DNA of 64,000 bases from assembly GCA_002390845.1 (NCBI GenBank), contig DGQT01000092.1:65819-129818 (forward strand), read 5' to 3'. The notes under the pieces were generated by a model. It did not search any database. It was not told the DNA's origin and was given only the letters and a program-made list of their open reading frames with translations. Positions 1 to 7,921 of the stretch are shown here, in pieces. The position numbers and the translations under genes are program-made. Origin of the DNA: Chitinophagaceae bacterium UBA4407 (lineage in GTDB: Bacteria > Bacteroidota > Bacteroidia > Chitinophagales > Chitinophagaceae). Positions within the stretch are counted from its first letter, which is position 1, and every line of letters begins with the position of its first letter.

Positions 1-1
1 T

Positions 2-673
2 AATTGGCTACAGAATTTTATTCAGAAAGTAAATTACAAGTTTATCAATCGTTTTAATGAATGCTGGTTGCCTGACTATGAAAGTGGGTTTAATGTTTCT
101 GGCGATTTAGCGCACCCAAAAAAACTACCACTTACACCTTTAAAATATTTGGGTATTTTATCACGCTTTCAAATGCATGAAATTGTTGAAGTAAAATATG
201 ATTACCTGGCAATACTTTCTGGCCCTGAACCTCAAAGAACTTTGCTCGAAAAAAAATTGTTGAGTATAGCTTCGCAACTTAATGGCAATATGTTAATGCT
301 ACGCGGCAAGCCAGGCAGTAATGAAAAAATAAGTAGCCCTGCAAATTGTACGGTCGTCAATCATTTGTCTGTAGCTCTTATGCAGCAAGCTTTTGAGCAA
401 AGCGAATATATCATAAGCCGCTCTGGTTATACAACGGTTATGGAAATATTATCCATGCAAAAAAAATCGTTGCTCATTCCTACACTGGGGCAAACCGAGC
501 AGGAATATCTTGCCAGGCATCTTACGGAGCAAGGTTTGTGCTATTGTTGTAACCAGGACGATGATCTTATCTATCATATTAACCGTATCCACAATTATCA
601 TTACAGGTTTCCTGTGCTAGCGCAATCAACATTACCGCAAGTTGTTAATGATTTTCTCATACGTTTTTTATAG
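2..673 (+). CDS. Glycosyltransferase, GT28/MurG-like C-terminal part (5' truncated by window edge)
   Basis: The reading frame is open from base 2, so this is the last ~223 residues of a longer protein. The apparent TTG start at 68 is internal. Visible segments are CWLPDYE followed by SGDLAHP near the N-terminal side, an internal LSGPEPQR loop, and SRSGYTTVMEI followed by a proline and GQTEQEYLA near the C-terminus. These fit the nucleotide-sugar-binding C-terminal half of MurG/GT28-like enzymes, which transfer a sugar from a UDP-sugar to a lipid or glycan acceptor. The acceptor cannot be told. The gene is followed by an intergenic palindromic repeat and a convergent gene. Family assignment is inference from motif pattern. 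Confidence 0.72.
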   Translation, partial: NWLQNFIQKVNYKFINRFNECWLPDYESGFNVSGDLAHPKKLPLTPLKYLGILSRFQMHEIVEVKYDYLAILSGPEPQRTLLEKKLLSIASQLNGNMLMLRGKPGSNEKISSPANCTVVNHLSVALMQQAFEQSEYIISRSGYTTVMEILSMQKKSLLIPTLGQTEQEYLARHLTEQGLCYCCNQDDDLIYHINRIHNYHYRFPVLAQSTLPQVVNDFLIRFL

Positions 674-723
674 AATGCTTTTCATTTTTACCATTCAATA
701 CAGTATTAAACCAGCGCAATTTC

Positions 724-950
724 TTTTATGAACCCGGCAACATTGCTACTATGAGGCTTCGTTGTGTCACTCACTTTTACTTTCTGTTCATTATGCAGCA
801 ATGCGCCTGCCTGTAAACAAAATGTAACAGAGATCCTGTTTAAATTTAGTTTGCAACATTGAACCTGAAACCAGAAGATGCCATTTATATAACTGATGAA
901 CGGATTGCGACGCAAGGATGATGCCATGAAAACTGTTGCTGGTATTTCAT
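724..950. repeat. Palindromic intergenic element, two arms (GTGTCACTCAC left, GATTGCGACGC right)
   Basis: The left arm (724-780) runs from TTTTATGAACCCGGC to GTTGTGTCACTCAC. The right arm (895-950) runs from GGATTGCGACGCAA to a GCTGGTATTTCAT end. The two cores differ, so this is a mixed element. It lies between convergent genes. A reading frame spanning 706-990 on the minus strand is made by this element and is not a gene. Confidence 0.8.
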
Positions 951-989
951 TATTTATTTTAAAACAACTTCTAAAGGCATTAAACTGCA

Positions 990-1445
990 TTATCGCTTGT
1001 ACACATCAGCATTGTGTTTCTGCATAAACCTTTTCGAAACATCTTCGTTTATTCTTGTCCAGCCAAACTGTTCGTATAAAGTATGTGCATCTTTTGTTCC
1101 AAGCCACCACCTTCGTAAATTCTGTAAGTCGGGGTGTGCGTGAATGGTTTGCATTAACCATTTGCTTAATCCTTTGCCGCGATGTGTAGGTAAAATAAAA
1201 ACATCGCCTAGGTATGCGAAAGTGGCTTTATCGCTGATTACTCTTGCAAAACCAATTTGTTCATTGTTATCATAAACACCGAAACATAATGAGTTGGCAA
1301 TTGATTTCTCAACTACAGATCGTGGTATTCCTTTGGCCCAATACGATTCTTCTGACAGGTATTGATAAATAACATCAACATTTAGTCTTGCAGTGTCAGT
1401 ACTTATTGTGTAATCTTCCTTTAATAGTTCAAGATGGTTACTCAT
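990..1445 (-). CDS. GNAT family N-acetyltransferase
   Basis: 151 residues. The acetyl-CoA binding signature is visible as LPTHRGKGLSKWLMQ (around residues 85-99), preceded by the GFARVISD strand, and followed by the C-terminal YEQFGWTRI typical of GNAT proteins. It presumably transfers an acetyl group from acetyl-CoA to an amine, but the substrate is unknown. Its start codon overlaps the end of the upstream pseudouridine synthase gene by 8 bases, so the two are very likely co-transcribed and translationally coupled. Confidence 0.88.
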   Translation of the reverse strand: MSNHLELLKEDYTISTDTARLNVDVIYQYLSEESYWAKGIPRSVVEKSIANSLCFGVYDNNEQIGFARVISDKATFAYLGDVFILPTHRGKGLSKWLMQTIHAHPDLQNLRRWWLGTKDAHTLYEQFGWTRINEDVSKRFMQKHNADVYKR

Positions 1446-2025
1446 TAAATAATTTTTTATAGATCAATTTTTCAGAAAGCTCTTTCATTTCCCCTGGCTT
1501 AAGATCACCTAAAACAATGCCTTCAATACGTGTACGGATTAAGCGTAGTGCAGGAAAACCAGCTTTAGCAGTCATCCTGCGAACTTGCCGGTTTTTACCT
1601 TCAGTTAAAATTATTTTTAACCATGATGCCGGTATTTCTTTTCTAAAACGTATGGGTGGATTTCTTGGTGGCAGTAAATCTGTTTCAGTAAACAGTGAAA
1701 CCTTACATGGTTTTGTGTTATAAAGTTTACCATTCAAATTTATATCTATGCCTTGTTGTAATTGTATGATCGCATCCTGCGTTACTGCACCGTCAACCTG
1801 TACAACATACTCCCTTTCATGTTCAAAGAAAGGATTGAGTAAACGGTTATTCAGCTTTTCATCATTTGTAAGAATCAATAACCCTTCGCTGTCTTCATCA
1901 AGCCTGCCAACCGGATAAATATTTTTAGGCAATTTAAAATAATCTGCAAGTGTTTGTTTGCCTGAAGCGGAAGTAAATTGCGATAATACCAGATAAGGTT
2001 TATGAACAATAAAATAGCGTTTCAT
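1438..2025 (-). CDS. rluE: 23S rRNA pseudouridine synthase, RluE-like (RsuA family)
   Basis: 195 residues. The catalytic motif GRLDEDSEGLL is at about residues 40-50, where the second-last acidic residue of GRLD is the nucleophilic aspartate. The C-terminal part has PPIRFRKEIPASWL and EGKNRQVRRM followed by GFPALRLIR, which resembles E. coli RluE (23S rRNA pseudouridine 2457) more than RsuA or RluB. There is no N-terminal S4 domain, also as in RluE. The gene is first of a pair with the overlapping GNAT gene. A hairpin with a U-tract sits only about 12 bases before its ATG, suggesting attenuation or read-through control. Confidence 0.82.
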   Translation of the reverse strand: MKRYFIVHKPYLVLSQFTSASGKQTLADYFKLPKNIYPVGRLDEDSEGLLILTNDEKLNNRLLNPFFEHEREYVVQVDGAVTQDAIIQLQQGIDINLNGKLYNTKPCKVSLFTETDLLPPRNPPIRFRKEIPASWLKIILTEGKNRQVRRMTAKAGFPALRLIRTRIEGIVLGDLKPGEMKELSEKLIYKKLFNE

Positions 2026-2035
2026 AATAAAAACA

Positions 2036-2056
2036 AAAACCCCGCCGAGGCGGGAT
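2036..2056 (-). terminator. GC-rich hairpin with U-tract directly before rluE-like start
   Basis: Read on the minus strand, CCCGC and GCGGG pair around a four-base loop and are followed by a T-rich stretch that runs into the ATG at 2025. It looks like an intrinsic terminator for the upstream DCC gene. Being only ~12 bases from the next start, it could also act as an attenuator. Confidence 0.65.
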
Positions 2057-2153
2057 TTTGTATATAGATGGGTTAGTAAGTATTGGGAACTTCAATTCCC
2101 TTCACAATATTATAAATAGTTTTTTCTAACACAAAAAAAAATTATAACAATTT

Positions 2154-2181
2154 TATTCACATTTATTTTTTAAATGTGAAT
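2154..2181. terminator. AT-rich inverted repeat
   Basis: ATTCACATTTA and TAAATGTGAAT form an 11-bp stem with a short T-rich loop, about 110 bases downstream of the stop codon of the DCC protein gene. It is a possible terminator or 3' stabiliser. A-rich rather than U-rich bases follow on the minus strand, so the function is uncertain. Confidence 0.4.
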
Positions 2182-2291
2182 TACACGCATTTAAAATTCA
2201 GAAAGGTAATGCATAGTATCATTTTAAAGTTCGAAGTGTTATGGGTTTATGTAACACACGTAAACGCTGAAACTATTGTAAACAAAGCTTT

Positions 2292-3050
2292 TCAGCGCTT
2301 TCTATAGTTTAACACATAAGTGTATCTTCTCTTGCATTGCAGTAATGTTATTAGTAAAATGATTATATATATCAGATAGAAAAACCACGCTGCTGAAAAA
2401 AAATATTTAAAAAAGCAACTGGTGATAACCAACAAAAATCCTGTTATGGTTGCTGTAACAGATGCATGTGCATGAATTTCAGTTACCATTTTTTTTGAAC
2501 TGAACATACTTGTTAATAAAGGAAGTAACATCCAACAAGCAGACACAAATGGCGTAAGGCTTATTTTATTAATCTCAAATAAAAATGCAGTGGAAGTTAT
2601 AATAAAAAAATTCGACAGACTATAACAGGTAATAATCAATAACCATCGCCATAAAAAACTGTAATCTGGTGTGCAGTCAACTTGTCCTGATTGTTGCTCT
2701 TGTGCTGCAACAATCACTTTTCTGTTATACGAAATAAGCTTGTACAAATTTCTGGCAAAGCAATTCAGCACCCTTACTTTAAGTAATATGTCTATAAAAG
2801 AAAACTTTTGACGAAGTATGTCTGCTAAAGCATCAACTCCATACTTTACTTCACCTGTAGCAAGGTTTATTAAAGGTATTTCATGCTTTGCTCTGTGCCA
2901 GTCAATATTAAACTGGTGTATGTTTACTTCAGAAAATGAAATGCGGTTTTCTTTTCTTAAAAAACCTCCTTTTACAAAGGCACTTGTGTAAGCCTTGCAC
3001 AATGGGCAGTTGTCATCATAGATAAGGGCTTTGTTATAATCTGTTTTCAT
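2292..3050 (-). CDS. DCC family thiol-disulfide oxidoreductase (DUF393) with membrane C-terminus
   Basis: 252 residues. The N-terminal ~120 residues carry the family signature YDDNCPLCKAYT (residues 11-22, CxxC) and the downstream ARNLYKLISYNR segment typical of DUF393. The C-terminal half has about four hydrophobic segments (roughly 130-155, 165-183, 195-215, 220-240), so the protein is anchored in the inner membrane. The DCC domain is thioredoxin-like, but no substrate is known. It is transcribed toward the rluE-like gene and ends about 265 bases before it. It is divergent from lpxD, sharing a ~118-bp promoter region. Confidence 0.85.
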   Translation of the reverse strand: MKTDYNKALIYDDNCPLCKAYTSAFVKGGFLRKENRISFSEVNIHQFNIDWHRAKHEIPLINLATGEVKYGVDALADILRQKFSFIDILLKVRVLNCFARNLYKLISYNRKVIVAAQEQQSGQVDCTPDYSFLWRWLLIITCYSLSNFFIITSTAFLFEINKISLTPFVSACWMLLPLLTSMFSSKKMVTEIHAHASVTATITGFLLVITSCFFKYFFSAAWFFYLIYIIILLITLLQCKRRYTYVLNYRKR

Positions 3051-3146
3051 CCTGGTTGCGTTTAAAACACAAAGATATTTCTATTTTATTATATTTTCAA
3101 TATTTACTGAAAATAAGAAAACTAAACCATGCAACACCTTACACTT

Positions 3147-3154
3147 TACATTTG
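3147..3154 (+). promoter_or_regulatory. Candidate Bacteroidota -7 box (TACATTTG) before lpxD
   Basis: The octamer matches the TAnnTTTG consensus of the Bacteroidota primary sigma factor and lies 15 bases before the lpxD ATG. I see no convincing TTTG -33 element at the usual spacing, so this is tentative. Confidence 0.35.
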
Positions 3155-3168
3155 TAAAAATTAACAAC

Positions 3169-4122
3169 ATGATATTTCCTGAACCGCTAACCATTCAATG
3201 GGTGGCAGCGCTAATCAAAGCCGAAGTTGTTGGAGATGCCTCTTTACATGCATCGGGTATTAATGAAATTCATAAGGTAGAAGCAGGTGATCTTTGCTTT
3301 GTAGATCATCCAAAATATTACGACATCTGCCTGCAAAGTGCAGCAACTCATATTATCATCAATACAAAAGATGTAATAGTTCCCCAAGGCAAAACATTGC
3401 TAGTGGTGGCTGATCCTTTTGAAGCATACCTCACTATTGTTAACCATTTCAGGCCCTTTACACCTGCTTCAAAAAACATCAGCGATACGGCTGTAATTGG
3501 TAAAGGCACTGTAATTATGCCGAATGTTTTTATAGGTAAAGATGTTACTATTGGCAATAACTGTGTAATACATCCCAATGTAACAATTATGGATTACACG
3601 CAAATCGGCAATAACGTAATAATACAGGCAGGCACTGTAATTGGCAGCGATGCATTTTACTATAATGCCAAAAAGAACCGGGATGTGTGGTACAAACGCA
3701 TGCAAAGCTGCGGCAATGTGGTAATTGAAGATGATGCGGAGATTGGCGCCTGCTGCACGATTGATCGCGGCGTAACAGCCAGCACAAGAATTGGCCGCGG
3801 CACCAAGCTTGATAATATGGTACACATAGGGCACGATAACAATATTGGCAACAACTGTTTAATTGCTGCGCAGGTAGGCATTGCGGGTGCAAATATTATT
3901 GAAGACGGCGTTACGCTTTGGGGCCAGGTTGGGGTTAATAAAACAATTACTATTTCGGCCAATGCTGTAGTAATGGGGCAAAGTGGCGTAGTATCATCCA
4001 TCGAAGGAAATAAAACATATTGGGGCACACCTGCCGTAAGTATTACAGAAAAGAAACGCGAAGTGGTTTGGATAAAACGCATCCCCGAGTTGTGGAAGAA
4101 AATTATGGAAGAAGATAAATGA
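3169..4122 (+). CDS. lpxD: UDP-3-O-acylglucosamine N-acyltransferase, LpxD family
   Basis: 317 residues, slightly shorter than typical LpxD (~340). The N-terminal uridine-binding domain spans about residues 1-95. It is followed by a left-handed beta helix of isoleucine-rich hexapeptide repeats (about 100-290) and a C-terminal helix. HIGHDNNIG contains the expected catalytic histidine of the acyltransferase, and WGTPA closes the helix. The enzyme adds the N-linked hydroxyacyl chain in lipid A synthesis at the cytoplasmic face of the inner membrane. Bacteroidota often carry a second LpxD-like paralogue, and the gene stands alone rather than beside lpxC or fabZ, so it could be that paralogue. 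Confidence 0.85.
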   Translation: MIFPEPLTIQWVAALIKAEVVGDASLHASGINEIHKVEAGDLCFVDHPKYYDICLQSAATHIIINTKDVIVPQGKTLLVVADPFEAYLTIVNHFRPFTPASKNISDTAVIGKGTVIMPNVFIGKDVTIGNNCVIHPNVTIMDYTQIGNNVIIQAGTVIGSDAFYYNAKKNRDVWYKRMQSCGNVVIEDDAEIGACCTIDRGVTASTRIGRGTKLDNMVHIGHDNNIGNNCLIAAQVGIAGANIIEDGVTLWGQVGVNKTITISANAVVMGQSGVVSSIEGNKTYWGTPAVSITEKKREVVWIKRIPELWKKIMEEDK

Positions 4123-4136
4123 TTACTCCTGCATAG

Positions 4137-4336
4137 TTTTTTTTGAGCCCAACTATATAGTATCAATGAAGCTTTTGTTGCGTCGCACACTTGTACGTTC
4201 AGAACTTTGAGCAGCAAGCTGCGAGCCTTGAGCAAGATACATGGGCATGCAGCTAAAAGCTCATAGCTGTTCCCTAAGCAAAAGTGTGCGACGCAACAAA
4301 AGCCTCATAATAATTCTTAAGCCGGGCTCATAAAAT
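4137..4336. repeat. Palindromic intergenic element, matched GCGTCGCACAC arms, with period-7 loop
   Basis: The element fills the gap between two convergent stop codons almost exactly. Left arm: a T-run, GAGCCC, ATGAAGCTTTTGTTG and core GCGTCGCACAC (4137-4200). Right arm: the inverted copy ending GCCGGGCTCATAAAA (4280-4336). The loop (4209-4271) is a quasi-repeat of about nine 7-base units whose common word is AGC. Confidence 0.88.
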
Positions 4337-4338
4337 TC

Positions 4339-5241
4339 TTATTGTATTTGCTTCAACATTTTAATTGCATTCTCATCACCAGGCTTTATTTCAAGAACTT
4401 TTTGATAATTTTTTTGTGCAGCTGATTTATTACCTGCAGTAAGATAACCTTCGGCAAGACTGTCGTACGTTCCGGCGTCAAGCGGATAAATAAATGTGTT
4501 CAAACGAAATATATTGAGTGCTTCCGTATAATTATTTTGTGCAAGCAATACATATCCGTAAGCATTGAATTCCCCCATGCTTTTACATAAAGGTTTAAGT
4601 GTTTCAGCAAGTATTTTAAGTGCAGTATCGGGCAATGTACTGCCGGGCTTGGTTATATTCAATTGCCAATAAGCAATTGCTCTGTAATCTGGTGTATATG
4701 ATTGCCTGGAAGTTATGTCAAGCAAATCTTTTTCGAGCGATACTACAGGATTTTCAACAATGCGCCCAAGTTCTTTTTTATTTTCATAAATAATAAATGT
4801 AGGCACGTGATGAATGTTTTTTCCATACTCCTCATGTTGCGGACTTTGCTTATAAGTTTTAGTAGAATTATCAACAAAGATGAGTTTAACACGTGCAGTA
4901 TCAAACGATGCTGCCTTCAGTATTTTCATCATTCGTGGTACCTCTCTTTTACTGTCTCCGCACCAGCTCCCAAGGAAAATTTCGATCACTTTATTTTTTA
5001 GATAAGGGCTTAACTGGTTGGTAGTAAGTGTGTCGATTGTATAATCGCTGTAAGATTTATAAAACCATTCTTTATAAGGATCTGTTTGTAGCATGTTTAA
5101 AGAACAATGACCGGCAAGTATTGTGTTGCCTTGTTCATTTTGAATTTGCGCATTATTGTATGGTGTTACAGATGGCAATGCAGCGCGATTGCAGCTAAAA
5201 GCCGCAAAGCAAACTGCCGCCACCATGAATATATTTTTCAT
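4339..5241 (-). CDS. Thioredoxin-fold lipoprotein with C-terminal TPR repeats
   Basis: 300 residues. A lipoprotein signal peptide ends at AAFSC (Cys about residue 17), so the mature protein should be membrane-anchored outside the inner membrane. A thioredoxin-like domain (about 60-180) contains GSWCGDS, which has only one cysteine at the active site, and VPTFIIY with the cis-proline. The C-terminal ~80 residues form two TPR-like helices pairs (NNYTEALNIFRLN, GNKSAAQKNYQKVLEIKPGD). A monothiol site argues against a classical dithiol oxidoreductase. It might act as a thiol-binding or scaffolding protein. Convergent with lpxD. Confidence 0.78.
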   Translation of the reverse strand: MKNIFMVAAVCFAAFSCNRAALPSVTPYNNAQIQNEQGNTILAGHCSLNMLQTDPYKEWFYKSYSDYTIDTLTTNQLSPYLKNKVIEIFLGSWCGDSKREVPRMMKILKAASFDTARVKLIFVDNSTKTYKQSPQHEEYGKNIHHVPTFIIYENKKELGRIVENPVVSLEKDLLDITSRQSYTPDYRAIAYWQLNITKPGSTLPDTALKILAETLKPLCKSMGEFNAYGYVLLAQNNYTEALNIFRLNTFIYPLDAGTYDSLAEGYLTAGNKSAAQKNYQKVLEIKPGDENAIKMLKQIQ

Positions 5242-5309
5242 GATAACAGTATTTAATATGAGTGAATAGAAAATGGCCTGCTAATCAGCAGGAGAAAATG
5301 TGAGGATAT

Positions 5310-5702
5310 TTAACTCAAACAAGGCGGATGAAAAATACTGTGATTGTAAAAAACAGAATAACCATTAAAGTAAGGGGTGTACCGGTTTTTCCGAAACGTT
5401 AATAAGTACGGATTGCAATAAATTTTTTCAATTACCAAGTATTGCCATTCTGTTTGTTGCACAATTTCTTTATGCCTGCTGGGAAAAGAATTTTGCTTCA
5501 TATCCGCAGGAACACTACTCAGTACACAATCGCAAACCAGTGCAGCATCTTTACCAGTTGATTTGAATTTGCAGGCAGCAAAAGTTACCAGCCTAACTGC
5601 TTCTGGAACAAAGAGGCAGCAAATAAATAATATTGAAATTATTTTTTTCAAGCTGCTACAAGTTATACATTTTTTTAAACTCGTTACAAATTCTTGTAAC
5701 AC
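5310..5702 (-). CDS. Small hypothetical protein with N-terminal hydrophobic segment
   Basis: 130-residue frame that begins inside the last 47 bases of the upstream SDR gene in another frame and continues beyond it. A hydrophobic stretch (about residues 18-42) could be a signal peptide or anchor, and is followed by FAACKF and CDC cysteine motifs. I do not recognise the family. The overlap with the SDR gene would allow translational coupling, but the start is uncertain and the frame could be chance. It occupies an otherwise empty ~400-base gap. Confidence 0.38.
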   Translation of the reverse strand: MLQEFVTSLKKCITCSSLKKIISILFICCLFVPEAVRLVTFAACKFKSTGKDAALVCDCVLSSVPADMKQNSFPSRHKEIVQQTEWQYLVIEKIYCNPYLLTFRKNRYTPYFNGYSVFYNHSIFHPPCLS

Positions 5703-6651
5703 TGTTCTTTAATGGCTGGTATTTAAACTCAGGGAAATATTTAAACAATTTACTATTATCGAAATAAACTTTTGCCTGGGCGGTTCTGGAAGTTTCTTTT
5801 GTAAGCAAAGGTTGCTTGCCGGTAAGAAAACCTTTTACAGCTTCGATGCGCCAAACAAGCGCAGCAATAAAAGTAGTTACTTTTTTGTGAGGTGGCCTGC
5901 GCCCAAATTCATTTGCTATTTGTGTAAACAACTCCCTGTAAGGAATGTTTTCAGCACTGATGATAAAACGCTCATTACTAATATCGCTCTCCATTAAAAG
6001 TGTCATTGCTTTTACAAGATCCTCAACATCCACAAAGCCTGTTACACCTTCTGTAAACCAGGGAAATTCTTTATATGCATTTTTAAAAATTGCTGCCGAA
6101 CCTTTATTCCAGTCTGCAGTACCAAGTATAATAGTAGGATTTACAACTACAGCATTTAACCCTTCGCCTACGCCACGCCATACTTCCATTTCGGCAAAGA
6201 ATTTTGTTTTACCATATTCACTGTTGCTGGTTTCTTCGCTCCAGTTCATTTCTTCAGTAATGAAAGAGTTTTCTCTTATTCGCCCTAGCGCTGAAACAGA
6301 ACTTACAAAAAGTAATTTTTCAACATCGGCGTTTAAACAGGCGTTTACAACATTAGTAGTGCCTTCTATATTGGTTGCATTAAGCAGCTCCCTTTCTTTT
6401 GGGTTAAATGATACAACCGCTGCGCAATGGTATACCTGCTGCACATCAATCATTGCTTCTTCCAGTAAAGTTATATTCAGTATATCGCACTGTATCCATT
6501 CCACTTCTGCTGCAGCCTTATATTGCGGTATTGTATTACGGTATAGCGCCTTTACATGTTTTCCCTGCTGTACCAATGCCTCAACTAAATGGGCACCTAC
6601 CAAACCTGTTGCACCGGTAACGAGAATTTTGCTTTGTTTCGGATTGTGCAT
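5656..6651 (-). CDS. NAD(P)-dependent epimerase/dehydratase (extended SDR)
   Basis: 331 residues. The Rossmann motif TGATGLVGAHLVEAL is at about residues 13-27, FVSSVSALG carries the strand before the catalytic serine, and YGKTKFFAE supplies the YxxxK tyrosine and lysine. NPTIILG follows. This matches the extended SDR superfamily (NAD-dependent epimerase, dihydroflavonol-reductase or 3-beta-hydroxysteroid-dehydrogenase-like). The substrate cannot be inferred. It lies 16 bases downstream of the hydroxyacyl-CoA dehydrogenase gene on the same strand, so the two are probably an operon. Confidence 0.88.
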   Translation of the reverse strand: MHNPKQSKILVTGATGLVGAHLVEALVQQGKHVKALYRNTIPQYKAAAEVEWIQCDILNITLLEEAMIDVQQVYHCAAVVSFNPKERELLNATNIEGTTNVVNACLNADVEKLLFVSSVSALGRIRENSFITEEMNWSEETSNSEYGKTKFFAEMEVWRGVGEGLNAVVVNPTIILGTADWNKGSAAIFKNAYKEFPWFTEGVTGFVDVEDLVKAMTLLMESDISNERFIISAENIPYRELFTQIANEFGRRPPHKKVTTFIAALVWRIEAVKGFLTGKQPLLTKETSRTAQAKVYFDNSKLFKYFPEFKYQPLKNSVTRICNEFKKMYNL

Positions 6652-6667
6652 TCGTGGTTACTTGTAA

Positions 6668-7525
6668 TCAATATTTATAAAATCCTTTTCCGGTTTTTCT
6701 GCCCAGTGCTCCTTTATCAACTTTGTCTTTTTGTATTGGCGAAGGGTGCAGCCGTTCAGGCTTACCTAGTGCATTCCACACAATATTACTTACTGAGTAA
6801 TTAATGTCCATACCAATAAGATCCATTAGTTTAAAAGGTCCCATTTTAAAGCCTGTTGCTTCCATTACTGCATCTATATCTTCTATAGTACATAAACCTT
6901 TTTCTACAAGAAACATAGCTTCTAAATAATAATGCCGGGCCACCCGGTTTACAATAAAACCCGGAGCGTCTTTACAAATAACAGGCGTTTTTCCCATTTG
7001 TTTTGCAAGTGCTGCAAGCGTTTCAGTTACACTTTCATTGGTAGATTTACCGCGCACTATTTCTACCAGTTTCATTAGTGGTGCAGGGTTAAAAAAATGC
7101 ATACCTGCAACACGCGGGGAAACTATAGTTGATGCGGCAATTTCACTTACTGAAATCGAAGATGTATTGGTTGCAAAAATAGTTTCCGCATTATTTATTG
7201 AAGCGAGCTTATTAAACAGTGCTGCCTTTATTTCTTTGTTTTCTACAATTGCTTCAATAATTATATCAGCTTTACATGCTTCAGTAATATTTGTAAAGGA
7301 TAGCCGCGCAAGCGTTATATTTTTTTCTGCTTCTGTGATCTTCTCTTTTTCAACAAGCTTTTGCAGGGATGCAGTGATTGAGGTTTTGCTTTTCTCCAGC
7401 ATGGTTTCGTTTACATCGAACTGTATCGTTTTAAAACCAGCCTGCGCAGCAATTTGTGCAATACCACTGCCCATGGTTCCGGCACCACAAACGCAGATTG
7501 TTTTTATTTTTTCCAAAGCAGACAT
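6668..7525 (-). CDS. hbd: 3-hydroxybutyryl-CoA / 3-hydroxyacyl-CoA dehydrogenase
   Basis: 285 residues, the usual length for the stand-alone enzyme. The NAD-binding motif GAGTMGSGIAQIAA is near residues 14-27. ATNTSSISVSEIA, HFFNPAPLMKLVEIV (catalytic histidine) and DAPGFIVNR follow in the canonical order, and the C-terminus is GRKTGKGFYKY. It oxidises (S)-3-hydroxyacyl-CoA with NAD+ in fatty-acid or butanoate metabolism, or works in reverse. It is first of a pair with the SDR gene. Phenylacetate-pathway PaaH is a close alternative name for the same fold. Confidence 0.93.
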   Translation of the reverse strand: MSALEKIKTICVCGAGTMGSGIAQIAAQAGFKTIQFDVNETMLEKSKTSITASLQKLVEKEKITEAEKNITLARLSFTNITEACKADIIIEAIVENKEIKAALFNKLASINNAETIFATNTSSISVSEIAASTIVSPRVAGMHFFNPAPLMKLVEIVRGKSTNESVTETLAALAKQMGKTPVICKDAPGFIVNRVARHYYLEAMFLVEKGLCTIEDIDAVMEATGFKMGPFKLMDLIGMDINYSVSNIVWNALGKPERLHPSPIQKDKVDKGALGRKTGKGFYKY

Positions 7526-7612
7526 TCTGCAAAAATACAGTGTGCAGTAATTGTTTGGTTAAAATGATTGCAGCACTTAACGATAATCATTTTATAAGTA
7601 AAGAAGAACAAT

Positions 7613-7680
7613 ATTTTGTACCTGGCTTTATAACTTTTATGAAGCTTTTCTTGCGTCGCTCTCTTGTACATTCTGATCAA
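7613..7680 (+). repeat. Single left arm, GCGTCGCTCTC core
   Basis: Outer end ACCTGGC, then TTTTATGAAGCTTTTC and the variant core TTGCGTCGCTCTCTTGTAC. The matching GAGAGCGACGC variant appears only once more, at 57433-57450. The 7526-7921 gap holds this arm, a GAGCGTGGCAAG half at 7811-7870 and a terminator, but no gene. Confidence 0.75.
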
Positions 7681-7810
7681 TATGGAACAGTGCAAAGTTG
7701 ATCATTAAACTTGCCTTCTTGTTATTACAAAGCTGTAACGATGCAAACTTAACAAGTATCGTATTTTAGGTGAAAACTGAACACAGAACCTAAGCTCAAT
7801 TGAAAAAGGG

Positions 7811-7870
7811 ACTTTGAACCGAGCGTGGCAAGAGGCGATGCCACAAGCTATCAGGCCTGACACAAAAAAG
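7811..7870 (-). repeat. Half of the divergent GCCACGCTCGG-class element
   Basis: GAACCGAGCGTGGCAAG followed by GGCGATGCCAC and a CAGGCCTGACACAAAAAA outer end. The same GAGCGTGGCA word recurs at about 18.87, 53.07 and 55.28 kb. Confidence 0.65.
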
Positions 7871-7871
7871 A

Positions 7872-7905
7872 CTGCCTTTTAAATAAAGGGCAGCCTTAAA
7901 ATTAT
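7872..7905 (-). terminator. Intrinsic terminator downstream of universal stress protein gene
   Basis: On the minus strand, AAGGCTGCCC and GGGCAGTC-like arms (reading AAGGCTGCCCTTT, a short loop, AAAAGGCAGTC) form a stem followed by a run of T. It starts ~17 bases after the stop codon at 7922. Confidence 0.8.
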
Positions 7906-7921
7906 GCTTTGTATTATTCTT

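Noticed and set aside
706..990. 94-residue minus-strand frame
   Set aside because: It lies on the two arms of the palindromic element and encodes arm-derived peptides with no protein character.
3660..4235. 191-residue minus-strand frame over lpxD
   Set aside because: A shadow of the lpxD hexapeptide region. The real gene has intact catalytic motifs on the other strand.
4137..4336. Palindromic element as an intrinsic terminator
   Set aside because: The stem is far longer than a terminator, and its T-run is 5' and A-run 3' of the hairpin. Read in either direction, no U-tract follows the stem.
5945..6667. 240-residue plus-strand frame over the SDR gene
   Set aside because: Antisense shadow. 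It is serine/threonine-rich without motifs, and the minus-strand SDR is complete.
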